Below, piece after piece: positions 10,673-18,388 of a stretch of 25,098 nt of DNA. Made by a program: the position numbers and the translations under genes. Numbering within the stretch: the first letter of the stretch is position 1; the number at the start of each line of letters is the position of its first letter. The notes under the pieces are model-generated. The model was not told the DNA's origin. It saw nothing but the letters and a program-made list of their open reading frames with translations, and searched no databases. This stretch comes from SLRI01 sp964576715 (lineage in GTDB: Bacteria > Pseudomonadota > Alphaproteobacteria > Geminicoccales > Geminicoccaceae): positions 1 through 25,098 of the forward strand of contig CAZNWE010000062.1 of NCBI GenBank assembly GCA_964576715.1, written 5' to 3'.

Positions 10673-11673
10673 CGCGTCGAGACGGGCTCGTCGTCGTTGA
10701 TCTCGACCGTGAAGCTACCGGCCAGGATTTCGGCCTCGCGCTCCGCAACCATGGCCTGCACCTCGGCCGCGACCAGGGCGCCGTCCATCGGTGCGACACT
10801 ACAGCCGCCGACCGGCATGTGGCTCAACGGTCCGTAGTTCTCCGCCGCGTAGTCACCGCTCACGACCTTCTCGATCGCCCGGTCGACGGTCGGTTCCATG
10901 TGCCAGAGCGCACTCGCGATCACCGTCCCGGGATACTCGTCCGCCGTGTCGATGACATTGCCGATGGCAAAGACGCCGCGCTCGAGCGCGGCATCGGAGA
11001 CGCCGTAGCGCTCGGCATACATGACGTCGGCGCCGGCATCGATCATCGCGAACGCCGCCTCCTTGGCCTTGGGCGGATCGTACCAGGAGCCGATGAAGGT
11101 GACGAGGAACTCGATCTCGGGGTCGACCTCGGTGGCCCCTGCCATGAAGGCGTGCATCAGCCGGTTGACCTCCGGGATCGGATACCCGCCGACCAGCCCG
11201 ATCAGCTTGCTCTCGGTCTTCGCACCGGCAACCAGGCCGGTCAGATAGGAGCATTCCTGGATGTAATTGTCGAAGACTGAAAAGTTGGGGGCTTCGGGGC
11301 CGAAGCTCGAGCCCATCACCCAGGCGACCTCGGGATAGTCGGCCGCCACCTCGCGGGCCGCGCGCTCGACGCCGAACACCTCGCCGAACACCAGCTGCAC
11401 ACCCTGTTCGGCATACTCGCGCATCACCCGCTCATAGTCGGTGTTGGCGACGTTCTCGGAAAAGGTGTAGGTGATGTCGCCGCGCTCGACCGCAGCGTTC
11501 AAGGCCTTGTGGATCCGGCTGACCCACTGCTGCTCGACCGGGACGGTGTAGATCGCCGCCACCTCGAGTGGCTCGGCCGCGACCGGGCTCGCCCCGGTCA
11601 GCAGGGCGGCGGCCGCCGTCGACCGCAGCACGCGATTGACGAACCGCCGCCGCGAAGAATTGCCAATGATCAT
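10669..11673 (-). CDS. BMP-family nucleoside/nucleobase-binding protein, Tat-type leader
   Basis: A 334-residue substrate-binding protein of the basic membrane protein (BMP/Med) family, the periplasmic receptor of the importer. The N-terminus has a twin-arginine motif (S-R-R-R-F-V) followed by a hydrophobic stretch and an A-S-P-V-A-A cleavage region near residue 33, so Tat export of the folded protein is likely. BMP-family segments such as Q-L-V-F-G-E-V-F-G, P-E-V-A-W-V-M-G-S-S-F and F-D-N-Y-I-Q-E-C-S-Y-L-T-G are present. GGAGGAG lies 8 bases before the ATG, the strongest ribosome-binding site of the operon, consistent with a binding protein made in excess. The gene is first in the transporter operon, 78 bp after the ChaN-like gene. 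Confidence 0.93.
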   Translation of the reverse strand: MIIGNSSRRRFVNRVLRSTAAAALLTGASPVAAEPLEVAAIYTVPVEQQWVSRIHKALNAAVERGDITYTFSENVANTDYERVMREYAEQGVQLVFGEVFGVERAAREVAADYPEVAWVMGSSFGPEAPNFSVFDNYIQECSYLTGLVAGAKTESKLIGLVGGYPIPEVNRLMHAFMAGATEVDPEIEFLVTFIGSWYDPPKAKEAAFAMIDAGADVMYAERYGVSDAALERGVFAIGNVIDTADEYPGTVIASALWHMEPTVDRAIEKVVSGDYAAENYGPLSHMPVGGCSVAPMDGALVAAEVQAMVAEREAEILAGSFTVEINDDEPVSTR

Positions 11674-11751
11674 GCCGCGTTCTCCTCCGTTGCTCTCGCG
11701 CGGCGGAACAATGGCGGCTTGCCGGCTGATTGCAAAGGGGATTTCGCGCGG

Positions 11752-12753
11752 TCAGCCGGCAGCGGGGCCGATGGCAGCCAGACGCCCGAGGCCGGCATCA
11801 AGCTGCTTGAGCTGCTCGCGATAGGCGTCGCACGGGTCGAAGCCCATCGGCTGGCGGCGCGGCGTGAACCAGACGATGTCGTAGGGCAGGTCGACGGGCA
11901 GGGTCGTCAGTCGTTCGTCGACCTCGCGCAGGGCGATGGTCAGCACCGCCGCTTCGCTGTCCCGCCGCTCGAGGTAGTAGGGCACCCCCCAGTCGTTGCG
12001 CACATGCTCGGACCCGGCGATCAGCACGCTCTGCCCGCCGCCACGGAGCCTGACCAGCCGGTCGGCCATGAGCGCGTCGCGGCCGCGCTGCACGTCGAGC
12101 ATCGCCGGCAAGAGATCGGCCGGGGCGAAGCCGCAATGCGCCTCGTCGATGGTCGCGACCACTTGCGCCTCGAGTGCTGGGTCGAGCGGTTCGCCGAGAC
12201 CGCTGCGCGCCACCAGGGCCGGATCGAGGCTGGCGAAACCTTCGGCCATCAGCTTGTCGACCGCGCTGCGTGGCAGGTTGCCACCGACGATCTCGGCATC
12301 GACCTCGACCGCCGCCGCGGCGATCGGCTCGTAGAGCATCCAGTCGGGCCAGCCGCTGCTCTCCCAGGCCAGCGCCGGGCCCAGCCCCATCGTGTCGCCG
12401 GGTCGATCCTGCAGGTGCAACACCACGGCCGTCTGCTGGCCGGTGTCGATCATCTCGAAGACGACGCCGTTGACCGCCGCGCCCATGGCGCGCACCAGCC
12501 GGGCCTGCAGCCGGTGATGATCGCGGTTGCCGTGGCTCTCGCCGATCAGCACGATGTCGGCCGCGGCGAGGCGCTCCAGCAGCGTCGCCTCGTCGATCAG
12601 CGTCTGGCTATCGAGGTCGACGATGCGCCCGGCAAGCGCATGGTCGCCGCCATGCTGGTGTTCCCAGCCGACGGCGTGGCAGCCGCTGATCGACAAGATC
12701 ACACCGAGGATTGCAATAAAGTGCCTATTGGCCAATTGGGCTCTCCACGACAT
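11752..12753 (-). CDS. ChaN-like haem-binding-family lipoprotein
   Basis: A 333-residue protein of the ChaN/Cofac_haem_bdg family. The leader M-S-W-R-A-Q-L...I-L-S-I-S-G-C ends in a lipobox (I-S-G-C, Cys at about residue 25), so it is probably lipidated. The hallmark L-I-G-E-S-H-G-N-R-D-H-H follows at about residues 68-79, and later G-S-E-H-V-R-N-D-W-G-V-P-Y-Y-L is also typical. Family members bind haem or act on iron uptake, mostly inferred from ChaN. Start choice is uncertain: GGAGG sits 13 bases before this ATG but only one base before an in-frame ATG at 12765. It is divergent from the GNAT gene and could be co-transcribed with the binding protein downstream. Confidence 0.85.
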   Translation of the reverse strand: MSWRAQLANRHFIAILGVILSISGCHAVGWEHQHGGDHALAGRIVDLDSQTLIDEATLLERLAAADIVLIGESHGNRDHHRLQARLVRAMGAAVNGVVFEMIDTGQQTAVVLHLQDRPGDTMGLGPALAWESSGWPDWMLYEPIAAAAVEVDAEIVGGNLPRSAVDKLMAEGFASLDPALVARSGLGEPLDPALEAQVVATIDEAHCGFAPADLLPAMLDVQRGRDALMADRLVRLRGGGQSVLIAGSEHVRNDWGVPYYLERRDSEAAVLTIALREVDERLTTLPVDLPYDIVWFTPRRQPMGFDPCDAYREQLKQLDAGLGRLAAIGPAAG

Positions 12754-12820
12754 GCCCGCCACCATACCTCCCTGGCGCTGCCACGAGCAGGCTGTTGCTT
12801 TGCGAGAATGACCTGACGGC

Positions 12821-13372
12821 ATGAGCTACCCAGAACGTAGGGGTGTCAATCGCCGCGGCAAGCGTCCCAAAGCCGGGGCCGGCGACGTTCTGACGAAGGG
12901 CGCCCATCAGGGTGCCTCGCCGCTGGATACACCTTGCATCCGCACGGCCGGGCGCGACGACCTCGAAGCCCTCCTCGCCCTCGAGGCCGCCTTCCCGGGC
13001 GACAGACTGTCGCGGCGCGCGATGCGCCATCATCTGGCGAGCCCGAAGGCGGTCTGCCTCGTCGCCGAGACCGACGGCCGCCTTTTGGGCTATGCGCTGC
13101 TGCTGCACCGAAGCGGCAGCAGCTGGTGGCGAGTCTACTCGCTGATCCGCGCCGGCGGCGCGCCGCGGGGCACCGGCCGGCGCCTGCTCGAGGCTGCTCT
13201 CGAGGCTGCGCGGCTGGCCTCGGCCCAGGGTGTCAGGCTCGAGGTGCGCGAGGACAACACAAGCGCCATCCGGCTTTATCGCCGGCTCGGATTCACTCTA
13301 TTCGCGACCGCCGACGGCTACTACGAGGACGGCGCCCGGGCGTGCAGAATGAAGCTCGCTTTTGGCGATTGA
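12821..13372 (+). CDS. GNAT-family N-acetyltransferase
   Basis: A 183-residue acetyltransferase. About 37 N-terminal residues are basic and look disordered; the GNAT fold starts at P-C-I-R-T-A-G-R-D-D-L-E-A-L and includes the acetyl-CoA pyrophosphate loop P-R-G-T-G-R-R-L (about 114-121) and the C-terminal R-L-Y-R-R-L-G-F motif (about 151-158) typical of RimI-like enzymes. The chosen ATG has only a weak ribosome-binding sequence, and a later start within the disordered part is possible. The RLAN-RimK ligase gene follows after 21 bp on the same strand, so the two are almost certainly co-transcribed. GNAT enzymes beside such ligases are known and suggest joint work on a peptide-like substrate, probably as its acetylating step; that role is inferred. 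Confidence 0.88.
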   Translation: MSYPERRGVNRRGKRPKAGAGDVLTKGAHQGASPLDTPCIRTAGRDDLEALLALEAAFPGDRLSRRAMRHHLASPKAVCLVAETDGRLLGYALLLHRSGSSWWRVYSLIRAGGAPRGTGRRLLEAALEAARLASAQGVRLEVREDNTSAIRLYRRLGFTLFATADGYYEDGARACRMKLAFGD

Positions 13373-13393
13373 CCGCCCGCTACGGATGACAGA

Positions 13394-14884
13394 ATGCCCG
13401 CCTGGACGATCGTCTGCGATCGCAAGGACGACTTCCCGACCTTGCGGGGCACGACCCTCACCCTGTCGACCAGGGACTATCTCGCCAACCGGAAGCCCGA
13501 CAATGGCGGTGGCGCCAAAAAGGCCCCTGGTGGCCGCCGGGGACCGGCCAGGGTCCTGAACCTCGCCCGCGACACGAGCTACCAGGCGCGTGGGTACTAC
13601 GTCTCCCTCCTTGCAGAGGCGCGGGCCGAGAAGGTACTGCCCTCGGTCGAGACCATCCTGGCGTTGCGCAGCCGGTCGGGGTACGCGCTCGCCCTGCCCG
13701 ACCTCGAGGAGGCACTGAACAAGACGGCGCGTCGCCTGGCCGATCCACCCGAGGCCGGCTTCGCGCTCCGCATCTTTCTCGGCCGCCCGAGCGACCCGCG
13801 TTTCAAGCGCTTTGCGCTTCTCGTATTCGACTGGTTCCGCGCACCCCTGCTCGAGGTCAAGATCCAGCCCGGCCAGTGGTGGCGGATCAAGAAGCTCGGC
13901 ATGCTCTCGCTCGGCGATCTCGAGCCGGCGGATCGCCCCGGCCTCGATAGCGCCGTTGCCGCCTATCTCGGCCGCCGCTGGCTCGAACCCAAGACCCGGA
14001 CCGAGCCGCGCTTTACGTTGGCCGTCCTCTTCGATCCCAAGGACCCCCTGCCGCCCTCGGACCTGCCGACCCTCAAGCGTTTCGCCCGGATCGCCGAAGG
14101 AATGGGCCTCGGCGTCGACCTGATCGGCAAGGACGACCTCGCCCGACTCGCCGCCTACGACGCGCTCTGGATCCGCGTGACGACCAAAATCGACCACTAT
14201 ACCTACCGCTTTGCCCAGCGTGCCGAGCAGGAAGGCATGCCGGTGATCGACGACCCGCGCTCGATCATGCGCTGCACCAACAAGGTCTTCCTGGCCGAGA
14301 ACCTGACAGCACACGGCCTGCCGACCCCGCCAACCCGGATCATCGCCGGCCGGCGGGACATCGAGGCCGCGGCCGCGGCCTTGGGCTATCCGCTGGTCCT
14401 CAAGATCCCGGACGGCTCGTTCTCCCGCGGGGTGAAGAAGGCCGACGACCGTGCGGCCTTCGAGCGGCTCGCCGCCGAGATGCTCGAGGAATCGGACCTG
14501 ATCCTGGCCCAGGCCTTCATGCCGACGACCTTCGATTGGCGCGTCGGCGTGCTCGGCCGCGAGCCGCTGTTCGTCAGCCAGTACCACATGGCGAAGAAGC
14601 ATTGGCAGATCGTCCGCCACGAGCCGAACGGCAAGGCGATCCCTGGCCGCTTCAACACCATGGCCATCGGCGAGGCGCCCGCCCAGGTGATCGAGGTCGC
14701 GGTCAAGGTCGCGGGCCTGATGGGCAGCGGACTCTACGGCGTCGACATCAAGGAGACGCCGACCGGCATCGTCGTTATCGAGGTCAACGACAACCCTGAC
14801 CTCAACCACGACGTCGAGGATTTGGCCGAGAAGGACCAGGTCTGGCGCCGCCTGGTCGCCTGGTTCCTCGATCGCCTGCGCTGA
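13394..14884 (+). CDS. RimK-like ATP-grasp ligase with RLAN N-terminal domain
   Basis: A 496-residue protein. Residues about 1-150 resemble the RLAN domain found fused to RimK-like enzymes, with W-W-R-I-K-K-L-G-M-L-S-L-G-D-L as a conserved linker (about 162-176). The ATP-grasp ligase region spans about 270-490, with an ATP-contacting K-I-P-D-G-S-F-S-R-G-V segment near 336 and the metal-binding G-V-D-I-K-E...I-E-V-N-D-N-P-D block near 450-468. ATP-grasp ligases activate a carboxylate as acyl phosphate and join it to an amine, so this enzyme probably adds an amino acid to a protein or builds a small peptide. Substrate is unknown. The ATG is preceded by only a weak site; translation may be coupled to the GNAT gene 21 bp upstream. 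Confidence 0.93.
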   Translation: MPAWTIVCDRKDDFPTLRGTTLTLSTRDYLANRKPDNGGGAKKAPGGRRGPARVLNLARDTSYQARGYYVSLLAEARAEKVLPSVETILALRSRSGYALALPDLEEALNKTARRLADPPEAGFALRIFLGRPSDPRFKRFALLVFDWFRAPLLEVKIQPGQWWRIKKLGMLSLGDLEPADRPGLDSAVAAYLGRRWLEPKTRTEPRFTLAVLFDPKDPLPPSDLPTLKRFARIAEGMGLGVDLIGKDDLARLAAYDALWIRVTTKIDHYTYRFAQRAEQEGMPVIDDPRSIMRCTNKVFLAENLTAHGLPTPPTRIIAGRRDIEAAAAALGYPLVLKIPDGSFSRGVKKADDRAAFERLAAEMLEESDLILAQAFMPTTFDWRVGVLGREPLFVSQYHMAKKHWQIVRHEPNGKAIPGRFNTMAIGEAPAQVIEVAVKVAGLMGSGLYGVDIKETPTGIVVIEVNDNPDLNHDVEDLAEKDQVWRRLVAWFLDRLR

Positions 14885-14897
14885 CCGTCGACACACG

Positions 14898-14943
14898 CTC
14901 TGTGACCGAGATCACAGAGGTGACGTCGTGGCGCTGCTATCTA
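14898..14943 (+). promoter_or_regulatory. Crp-type box and extended -10 promoter
   Basis: A perfect 8-bp inverted repeat, CTCTGTGA-N6-TCACAGAG (14898-14919), contains the exact Crp core TGTGA-N6-TCACA (14901-14916). An extended -10 element, TGC followed by TATCTA, lies at 14935-14943. If transcription starts 7 bases further on, at 14950, the box centre is at -41.5, the standard class II activator position. The -10 hexamer itself matches only three of six consensus bases, as expected for an activator-dependent promoter. The region lies between two converging genes, so no protein gene is served. Confidence 0.55.
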
Positions 14944-14949
14944 CCCGTC

Positions 14950-15010
14950 CGTATCGGGTTACCTGCAAAGCTTTGGCCGCTCCCATTTCTCTCCAGGGGC
15001 GGTTTTTTTT
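14950..15010 (+). ncRNA. Candidate small RNA, about 61 nt
   Basis: Transcription from the predicted start at 14950 would give an RNA of about 61 nt ending in the U-run of the terminator. It contains a short hairpin at its 5' end (CCCG/CGGG, in part), a linker with AAGCTTTGG, and a terminator hairpin whose loop is pyrimidine-rich (CUCUCC at 14989-14994). Anti-Shine-Dalgarno loops are known in small RNAs of alphaproteobacteria. No open reading frame of note is present. Both ends are predictions from the sequence; there is no family match. Confidence 0.35.
14977..15010 (+). terminator. Rho-independent terminator
   Basis: CCGCTCC (14977-14983) pairs with GGGGCGG (14996-15002), seven pairs including one G-U, around a 12-base loop, followed directly by eight T (15003-15010). 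It lies 93 bp after the RimK-like gene and 16 bp before the end of the converging amidase pseudogene. It can terminate both the GNAT-RimK transcript and the candidate small RNA. Confidence 0.8.
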
Positions 15011-15025
15011 GGCACCGCTGCCGGT

Positions 15026-16336
15026 TCAGCCGTCCCGGCCAAGCTTCCGCTCCGGCCAGGCAGCGGTGGCGAGGAGCGCCTCGTCGCCGCCACCCCGCCT
15101 GCCGACAGGCTGCACACCCAGGGGCCTGCCGACAGGCCCGGTCAGGAGAGGCAGGCTCGCGGCCGGCGTGCCGAGCAGCGTCCAGACCGTGCAGAACAGC
15201 GGGCTGCCGGTACTGCGGAGACCCGACGGCGCCTCGCCGGTCGAAGCCGGCGTCAGGAGCGCGTCATACGCGGCAAAGACGGGGTCCATGCACCGGATCA
15301 GCGCCACCCGAGCCGCGAGCGCTGCCAGATAGTCGGGTGCGCTGACCGCGTGCTTAGCCTCGCTCATCGGCCGCAACCGATCGCTGAGACCGCCCGGCCC
15401 CGCCCGGTATTCCGGTGCCGGGTGGTGCGCGAGCTCGGCAAAGCCGATCTTGCGCTGCACCTCGATGGCGGCAGCGAAGCCCTCGGGCAGGGCCAGCTCA
15501 GGGGCGTCCAGCCGCTCGGCCAGGCCCTCAAACACGCTTCGCGTGGCGGGTTCGGCCTCGGCCGAGCTCGGGCCCGGCACGAAGGCGAGCAAAGGCGCTG
15601 CCTGCCTTCCCTGGCGCAGCGCCTCGGTGCAGCCAAGGTGCCGCCATCGGCCGCGTGGCGGGATCGCCCGGATCATGACCGATCAGCCCATCGCCCAGCA
15701 TCGCGATGTCGGCGAGGCTGCGGGCGAACAGCCCGAGATGCTCGACGGTCGGCGCCGGTAACGTCATGCCGCGCCGGTTGATCAGCCCGAGGGTCGGCTT
15801 GAAGCCATGAACGACGCAATAGCTCGCCGGCCGGATCACCGAGCCGTTGGTCTGCGAGCCCAGGGCCAAAAACACCATGCCGGCCGCCACCGCCGCCGAG
15901 CCGGAGGACGAGCCGCCCGGCGTGCGCCCCGGGTCGTGCGGGTTTCGCGTCTTGCCGGTTCGAAGGTGGCGAACCCGGTGGTCACGGTCTTGCCCATGAT
16001 CACCGCACCCGCGGCCCTGAGCCGCTCGACCACGGCAGAATCCCGCTCTGGCCGCCGCCCGGCATGAAGAGTCGTGCCGTTCTCGGTCGGCATGTCGGCC
16101 ATGGCGAAGATGTCCTTGATCCCAACCGGCAAACCGAAGAGCGGCCCACGCCCACCGCCACCTGCCACCGCCCGATCGAGTACCCGCGCCTGGGCGCGCG
16201 CCTAATCTGGATCGCGAAAAGCCCAGGCCGCGATCTGGGCATCACGCTCGGCGATGCGGGCGGGCCACGCCTCGGTCATCGTCCCGGCAAACGCGGCTTT
16301 GGGGTCGTGCAAAATGCTGCCGTGGCTCTTCGACAT
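15026..16336 (-). pseudogene. Amidase-signature enzyme, disrupted by a stop and two frameshifts
   Basis: The remains of a full-length amidase-signature gene (about 437 codons). Starting from ATG at 16336 (M-S-K-S-H-G-S-I-L-H), the frame meets a TAG at 16202-16204 (codon 45). It then continues with G-L-P-V-G-I-K-D-I (catalytic Lys), loses one base near 15955, reads G-G-S-S-S-G-S and G-S-Q-T-N-G-S-V-I-R-P-A (catalytic Ser residues) in the next frame, and returns to the first frame near 15620-15645. The C-terminus (Y-D-A-L-L-T-P-A-S...) is intact. Catalytic residues are all recognisable, so decay is recent or some lesions are sequencing errors. Intact family members hydrolyse amide bonds in the cytoplasm. 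It is divergent from the CitE-like gene. Confidence 0.85.
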
Positions 16337-16376
16337 GGTCCGTTCACGTCTGGCTCGTTTCACTCTTTCTTATCGT

Positions 16377-16392
16377 ACGCCGGATCCGGCGT
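16377..16392. promoter_or_regulatory. Perfect 16-bp palindrome, possible operator
   Basis: ACGCCGGATCCGGCGT is a perfect palindrome in the 128-bp divergent gap between the amidase remnant (start 16336) and the CitE-like gene (start 16465). It lies 41 bp from the first and 73 bp from the second start codon. The position and symmetry suit a repressor operator for one or both genes. No regulator gene adjoins it and the motif matches no consensus I know, so the role is inferred. Confidence 0.4.
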
Positions 16393-16464
16393 CGCCCACC
16401 CTTCAGCCGACCGGCAATTTCGGCTAAGAGGATCGGTCGAACGAGCAACCTTCGGAGAGCGTCC

Positions 16465-17340
16465 ATGTCGCCCGCCGCCCGTCCTCGCCGATCGGTCCTC
16501 TACATGCCGGGCTCCAACCCGCGTGCCTTGGCCAAAGGCAGGGAATTGCCGGCCGATGCCCTGATCCTCGACCTCGAGGATGCCGTGGCCCCCGACGCCA
16601 AGACGGCCGGGCGTGACGCGATCCGCGCGGCCTTGGCCGAGCGCGCCGCTTACGGCCATCGCGAGCTCGCCGTCCGGGTCAACGGCCTGGACACGCCCTG
16701 GGGGCATGCCGACCTCGACGCGATGGCCACCGCCGGCGCGCATGCCATCCTGCTGCCCAAGGTCGAGAGCGCCGACATGGTGCGCCGCGCCGTCGCCGTG
16801 CTGGAAGCCGCGCACGCGCCGGACGATCTCGCCATCTGGTGCATGATGGAGACCCCGCGCGGCATCCTCCACGCCGAGGCGATCGCCGATCAACCGCGGG
16901 TCGCCTGTCTGGTGATGGGCACCTCCGACCTGACCAAGGACCTGATGGCGCGGCATACCCCGATGCGCCTGCCGATGCTGCCGTCCTTGGCCATCTGCCT
17001 GCTCGCCGCGCGCGCCGCCGGCATCGGCATCGTCGATGGCGTGCATCTCGACCTCGACGACGCCGAAGGCTTCGCCGCGGCCTGCGCGCAGGGCCGCGAC
17101 CTGGGCTTCGACGGCAAGACGCTGATTCACCCCAGGCAGATCGAGCCGGCCAACGACACGTTCGGGCCGTCGGCGGCGGCGGTGGCGCATGCCCGCCGGC
17201 AGATCGCGGCCTACGAGGCGGCACTCGAGGCAGGGCAGGGAGTGGCGGTGCTCGATGGCAAGCTGGTCGAGAGCCTGCACGTCATCGAGGCCAAGCGTCT
17301 GGTGGCCCTGGCCGAGCAGATCGCCGCCCGCGGCGGTTGA
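16465..17340 (+). CDS. HpcH/HpaI aldolase family, CitE/malyl-CoA lyase-like
   Basis: A 291-residue enzyme of the CitE/Mcl family, TIM-barrel lyases or thioesterases acting on CoA esters such as citramalyl-CoA or malyl-CoA. The N-terminal R-S-V-L-Y-M-P-G-S-N-P-R and D-A-L-I-L-D-L-E-D-A-V motifs, R71 (R-V-N-G), E129 (M-M-E-T-P-R-G) and D155 (M-G-T-S-D-L), the last two expected Mg ligands, are all present, as is the late H-P-R-Q-I-E-P-A-N-D-T-F. GGAGAG lies 5 bases before the ATG. It stands alone, with no CitD or CitF partner nearby, so a citrate lyase complex is unlikely; a stand-alone malyl- or citramalyl-CoA enzyme fits better. It converges on the DUF6134-like gene with only 19 bp between stops. 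Confidence 0.9.
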   Translation: MSPAARPRRSVLYMPGSNPRALAKGRELPADALILDLEDAVAPDAKTAGRDAIRAALAERAAYGHRELAVRVNGLDTPWGHADLDAMATAGAHAILLPKVESADMVRRAVAVLEAAHAPDDLAIWCMMETPRGILHAEAIADQPRVACLVMGTSDLTKDLMARHTPMRLPMLPSLAICLLAARAAGIGIVDGVHLDLDDAEGFAAACAQGRDLGFDGKTLIHPRQIEPANDTFGPSAAAVAHARRQIAAYEAALEAGQGVAVLDGKLVESLHVIEAKRLVALAEQIAARGG

Positions 17341-17359
17341 ACCAGCTGCCGCCGCCGGC

Positions 17360-18064
17360 TCAGACGATCAGCCGATAATCCAGCGTCTCGCCCCGCGTGA
17401 TCAGGTGACCCTTGATCCAGTTGCCGGCGGCGTCGAACCAGATGTCGCCGTTGCGACCGGAGCGCGAGTTGATCGTGAAGCGCTCGGCACTCACCGGCTG
17501 ACCGCCGAGGTCGACCGTCTCGCTGGCCACGTGGCTGGCCGCGACCGCAGTCATCTCGGCACGCTGAATATCGAGCAGTTCGCGCTGGCGAACGATGTCG
17601 AGGTTCCAAAAGGCGATGTCGGTCATGGTGCCGAGGGGCACCTGCATCGCCCGATTGCCGATCCCGCCCTCGACCCTGAGGGCCGAGCCCCGTGCCTCGA
17701 TCTCCGTCGTGCTCGTCTGGCCATTGTCGTCGGTCGTGGCACGACTGTCGACGAGCAGGCCATCCGCCCAATGCTCGGACGCGCGCTGACTGAAGCGAAA
17801 GGCGGTGATGAAGGCGACCTTGACCGCGATGTCGATGTCGGTGGTCACGGTGAAGCCGCCGGCAGCTGCCGCGAACCGCACCGCATGGCGACCGATTTCG
17901 CTGTCGTTGCGGAAAACCGCGAACAGGCGGTCGACCGGCATGACCGCGGCTTGCCCGGACGACGGCAGGGCCAGAGCCCCCATGGTGCCGAGGCAGAACG
18001 CGCCGAAGCCACGGCGTGACACGGACCCCAAGCGCCCTGTGGTCATCGCTTCGTTCGGTTGCAT
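17360..18064 (-). CDS. DUF6134-like secreted protein with Tat-type leader
   Basis: A 234-residue protein resembling the DUF6134 group of alphaproteobacteria; the biological role is unknown. The leader has the twin-arginine motif S-R-R-G-F-G, a hydrophobic run and a likely cleavage site after S-G-Q-A, so it is probably exported through Tat. The mature part is rich in beta-strand-like alternation (V-D-R-L-F-A-V-F-R-N-D-S-E-I-G-R-H, I-A-F-W-N-L-D, G-D-I-W-F-D-A-A-G-N-W-I-K). The start is uncertain: ATG at 18064 (GTGGG 7 bases upstream), ATG at 18046 and a GTG at 18076 are all in frame. It follows the acylphosphatase gene by 51 bp on the same strand and may share its transcript. Confidence 0.8.
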   Translation of the reverse strand: MQPNEAMTTGRLGSVSRRGFGAFCLGTMGALALPSSGQAAVMPVDRLFAVFRNDSEIGRHAVRFAAAAGGFTVTTDIDIAVKVAFITAFRFSQRASEHWADGLLVDSRATTDDNGQTSTTEIEARGSALRVEGGIGNRAMQVPLGTMTDIAFWNLDIVRQRELLDIQRAEMTAVAASHVASETVDLGGQPVSAERFTINSRSGRNGDIWFDAAGNWIKGHLITRGETLDYRLIV

Positions 18065-18115
18065 CATCCGACCCACTACAACAACTCCACATACTGTCGC
18101 CGTGGCGGCCGGTTC

Positions 18116-18388
18116 CTAGACCGTCGGCTTCTGGACGAAGCCCGAGGCCGGCAGGTCGCCCGCAGGCAACTCCTCGATGCGATCGACCCGGGCGTGCGGT
18201 GGCCCTTCCCGGCATCGATCGATCAACGCGCGCACCGCCACAGGTGAGCCGTCCAGGACCGCTTCTACGGTGCCGTCGGACCGGTTGCGAACCCACCCCT
18301 TCACCGCATGGGCCGCGGCCTCCTCGACCAGCCAACCGCGATACCACACACCCTGCACACGCCCATGGATGCGCAAGCGGACCGCCAT
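18116..18388 (-). CDS. acyP: Acylphosphatase
   Basis: A 90-residue acylphosphatase, the normal family length, which hydrolyses carboxyl-phosphate bonds in the cytoplasm. The signature G-R-V-Q-G-V-W-Y-R at residues 9-17 holds the catalytic Arg at 17, and G-W-V-R-N-R-S-D-G-T-V-E (about 31-42) supplies the catalytic Asn. Cys/Phe are more common than Trp in the V-x-Y position. The ATG at 18388 is chosen because homology starts there and GGGGG lies 4 bases upstream; the frame is open for 26 more codons but these look non-coding. It is divergent from the ABC-2 ATPase gene and upstream of the DUF6134-like gene. Confidence 0.93.
   Translation of the reverse strand: MAVRLRIHGRVQGVWYRGWLVEEAAAHAVKGWVRNRSDGTVEAVLDGSPVAVRALIDRCREGPPHARVDRIEELPAGDLPASGFVQKPTV

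Noticed and set aside
14928..15332. Plus-strand frame of 134 codons starting in the gap after the RimK-like gene
   Set aside because: It runs through the terminator and antisense to the amidase remnant, has no homology and would start inside the predicted promoter.
15620..15960. Programmed frameshifting to explain the broken amidase frame
   Set aside because: An in-frame TAG earlier in the gene and two separate shifts would all need bypassing, and no slippery sequence was noticed. Decay or sequencing error is simpler.
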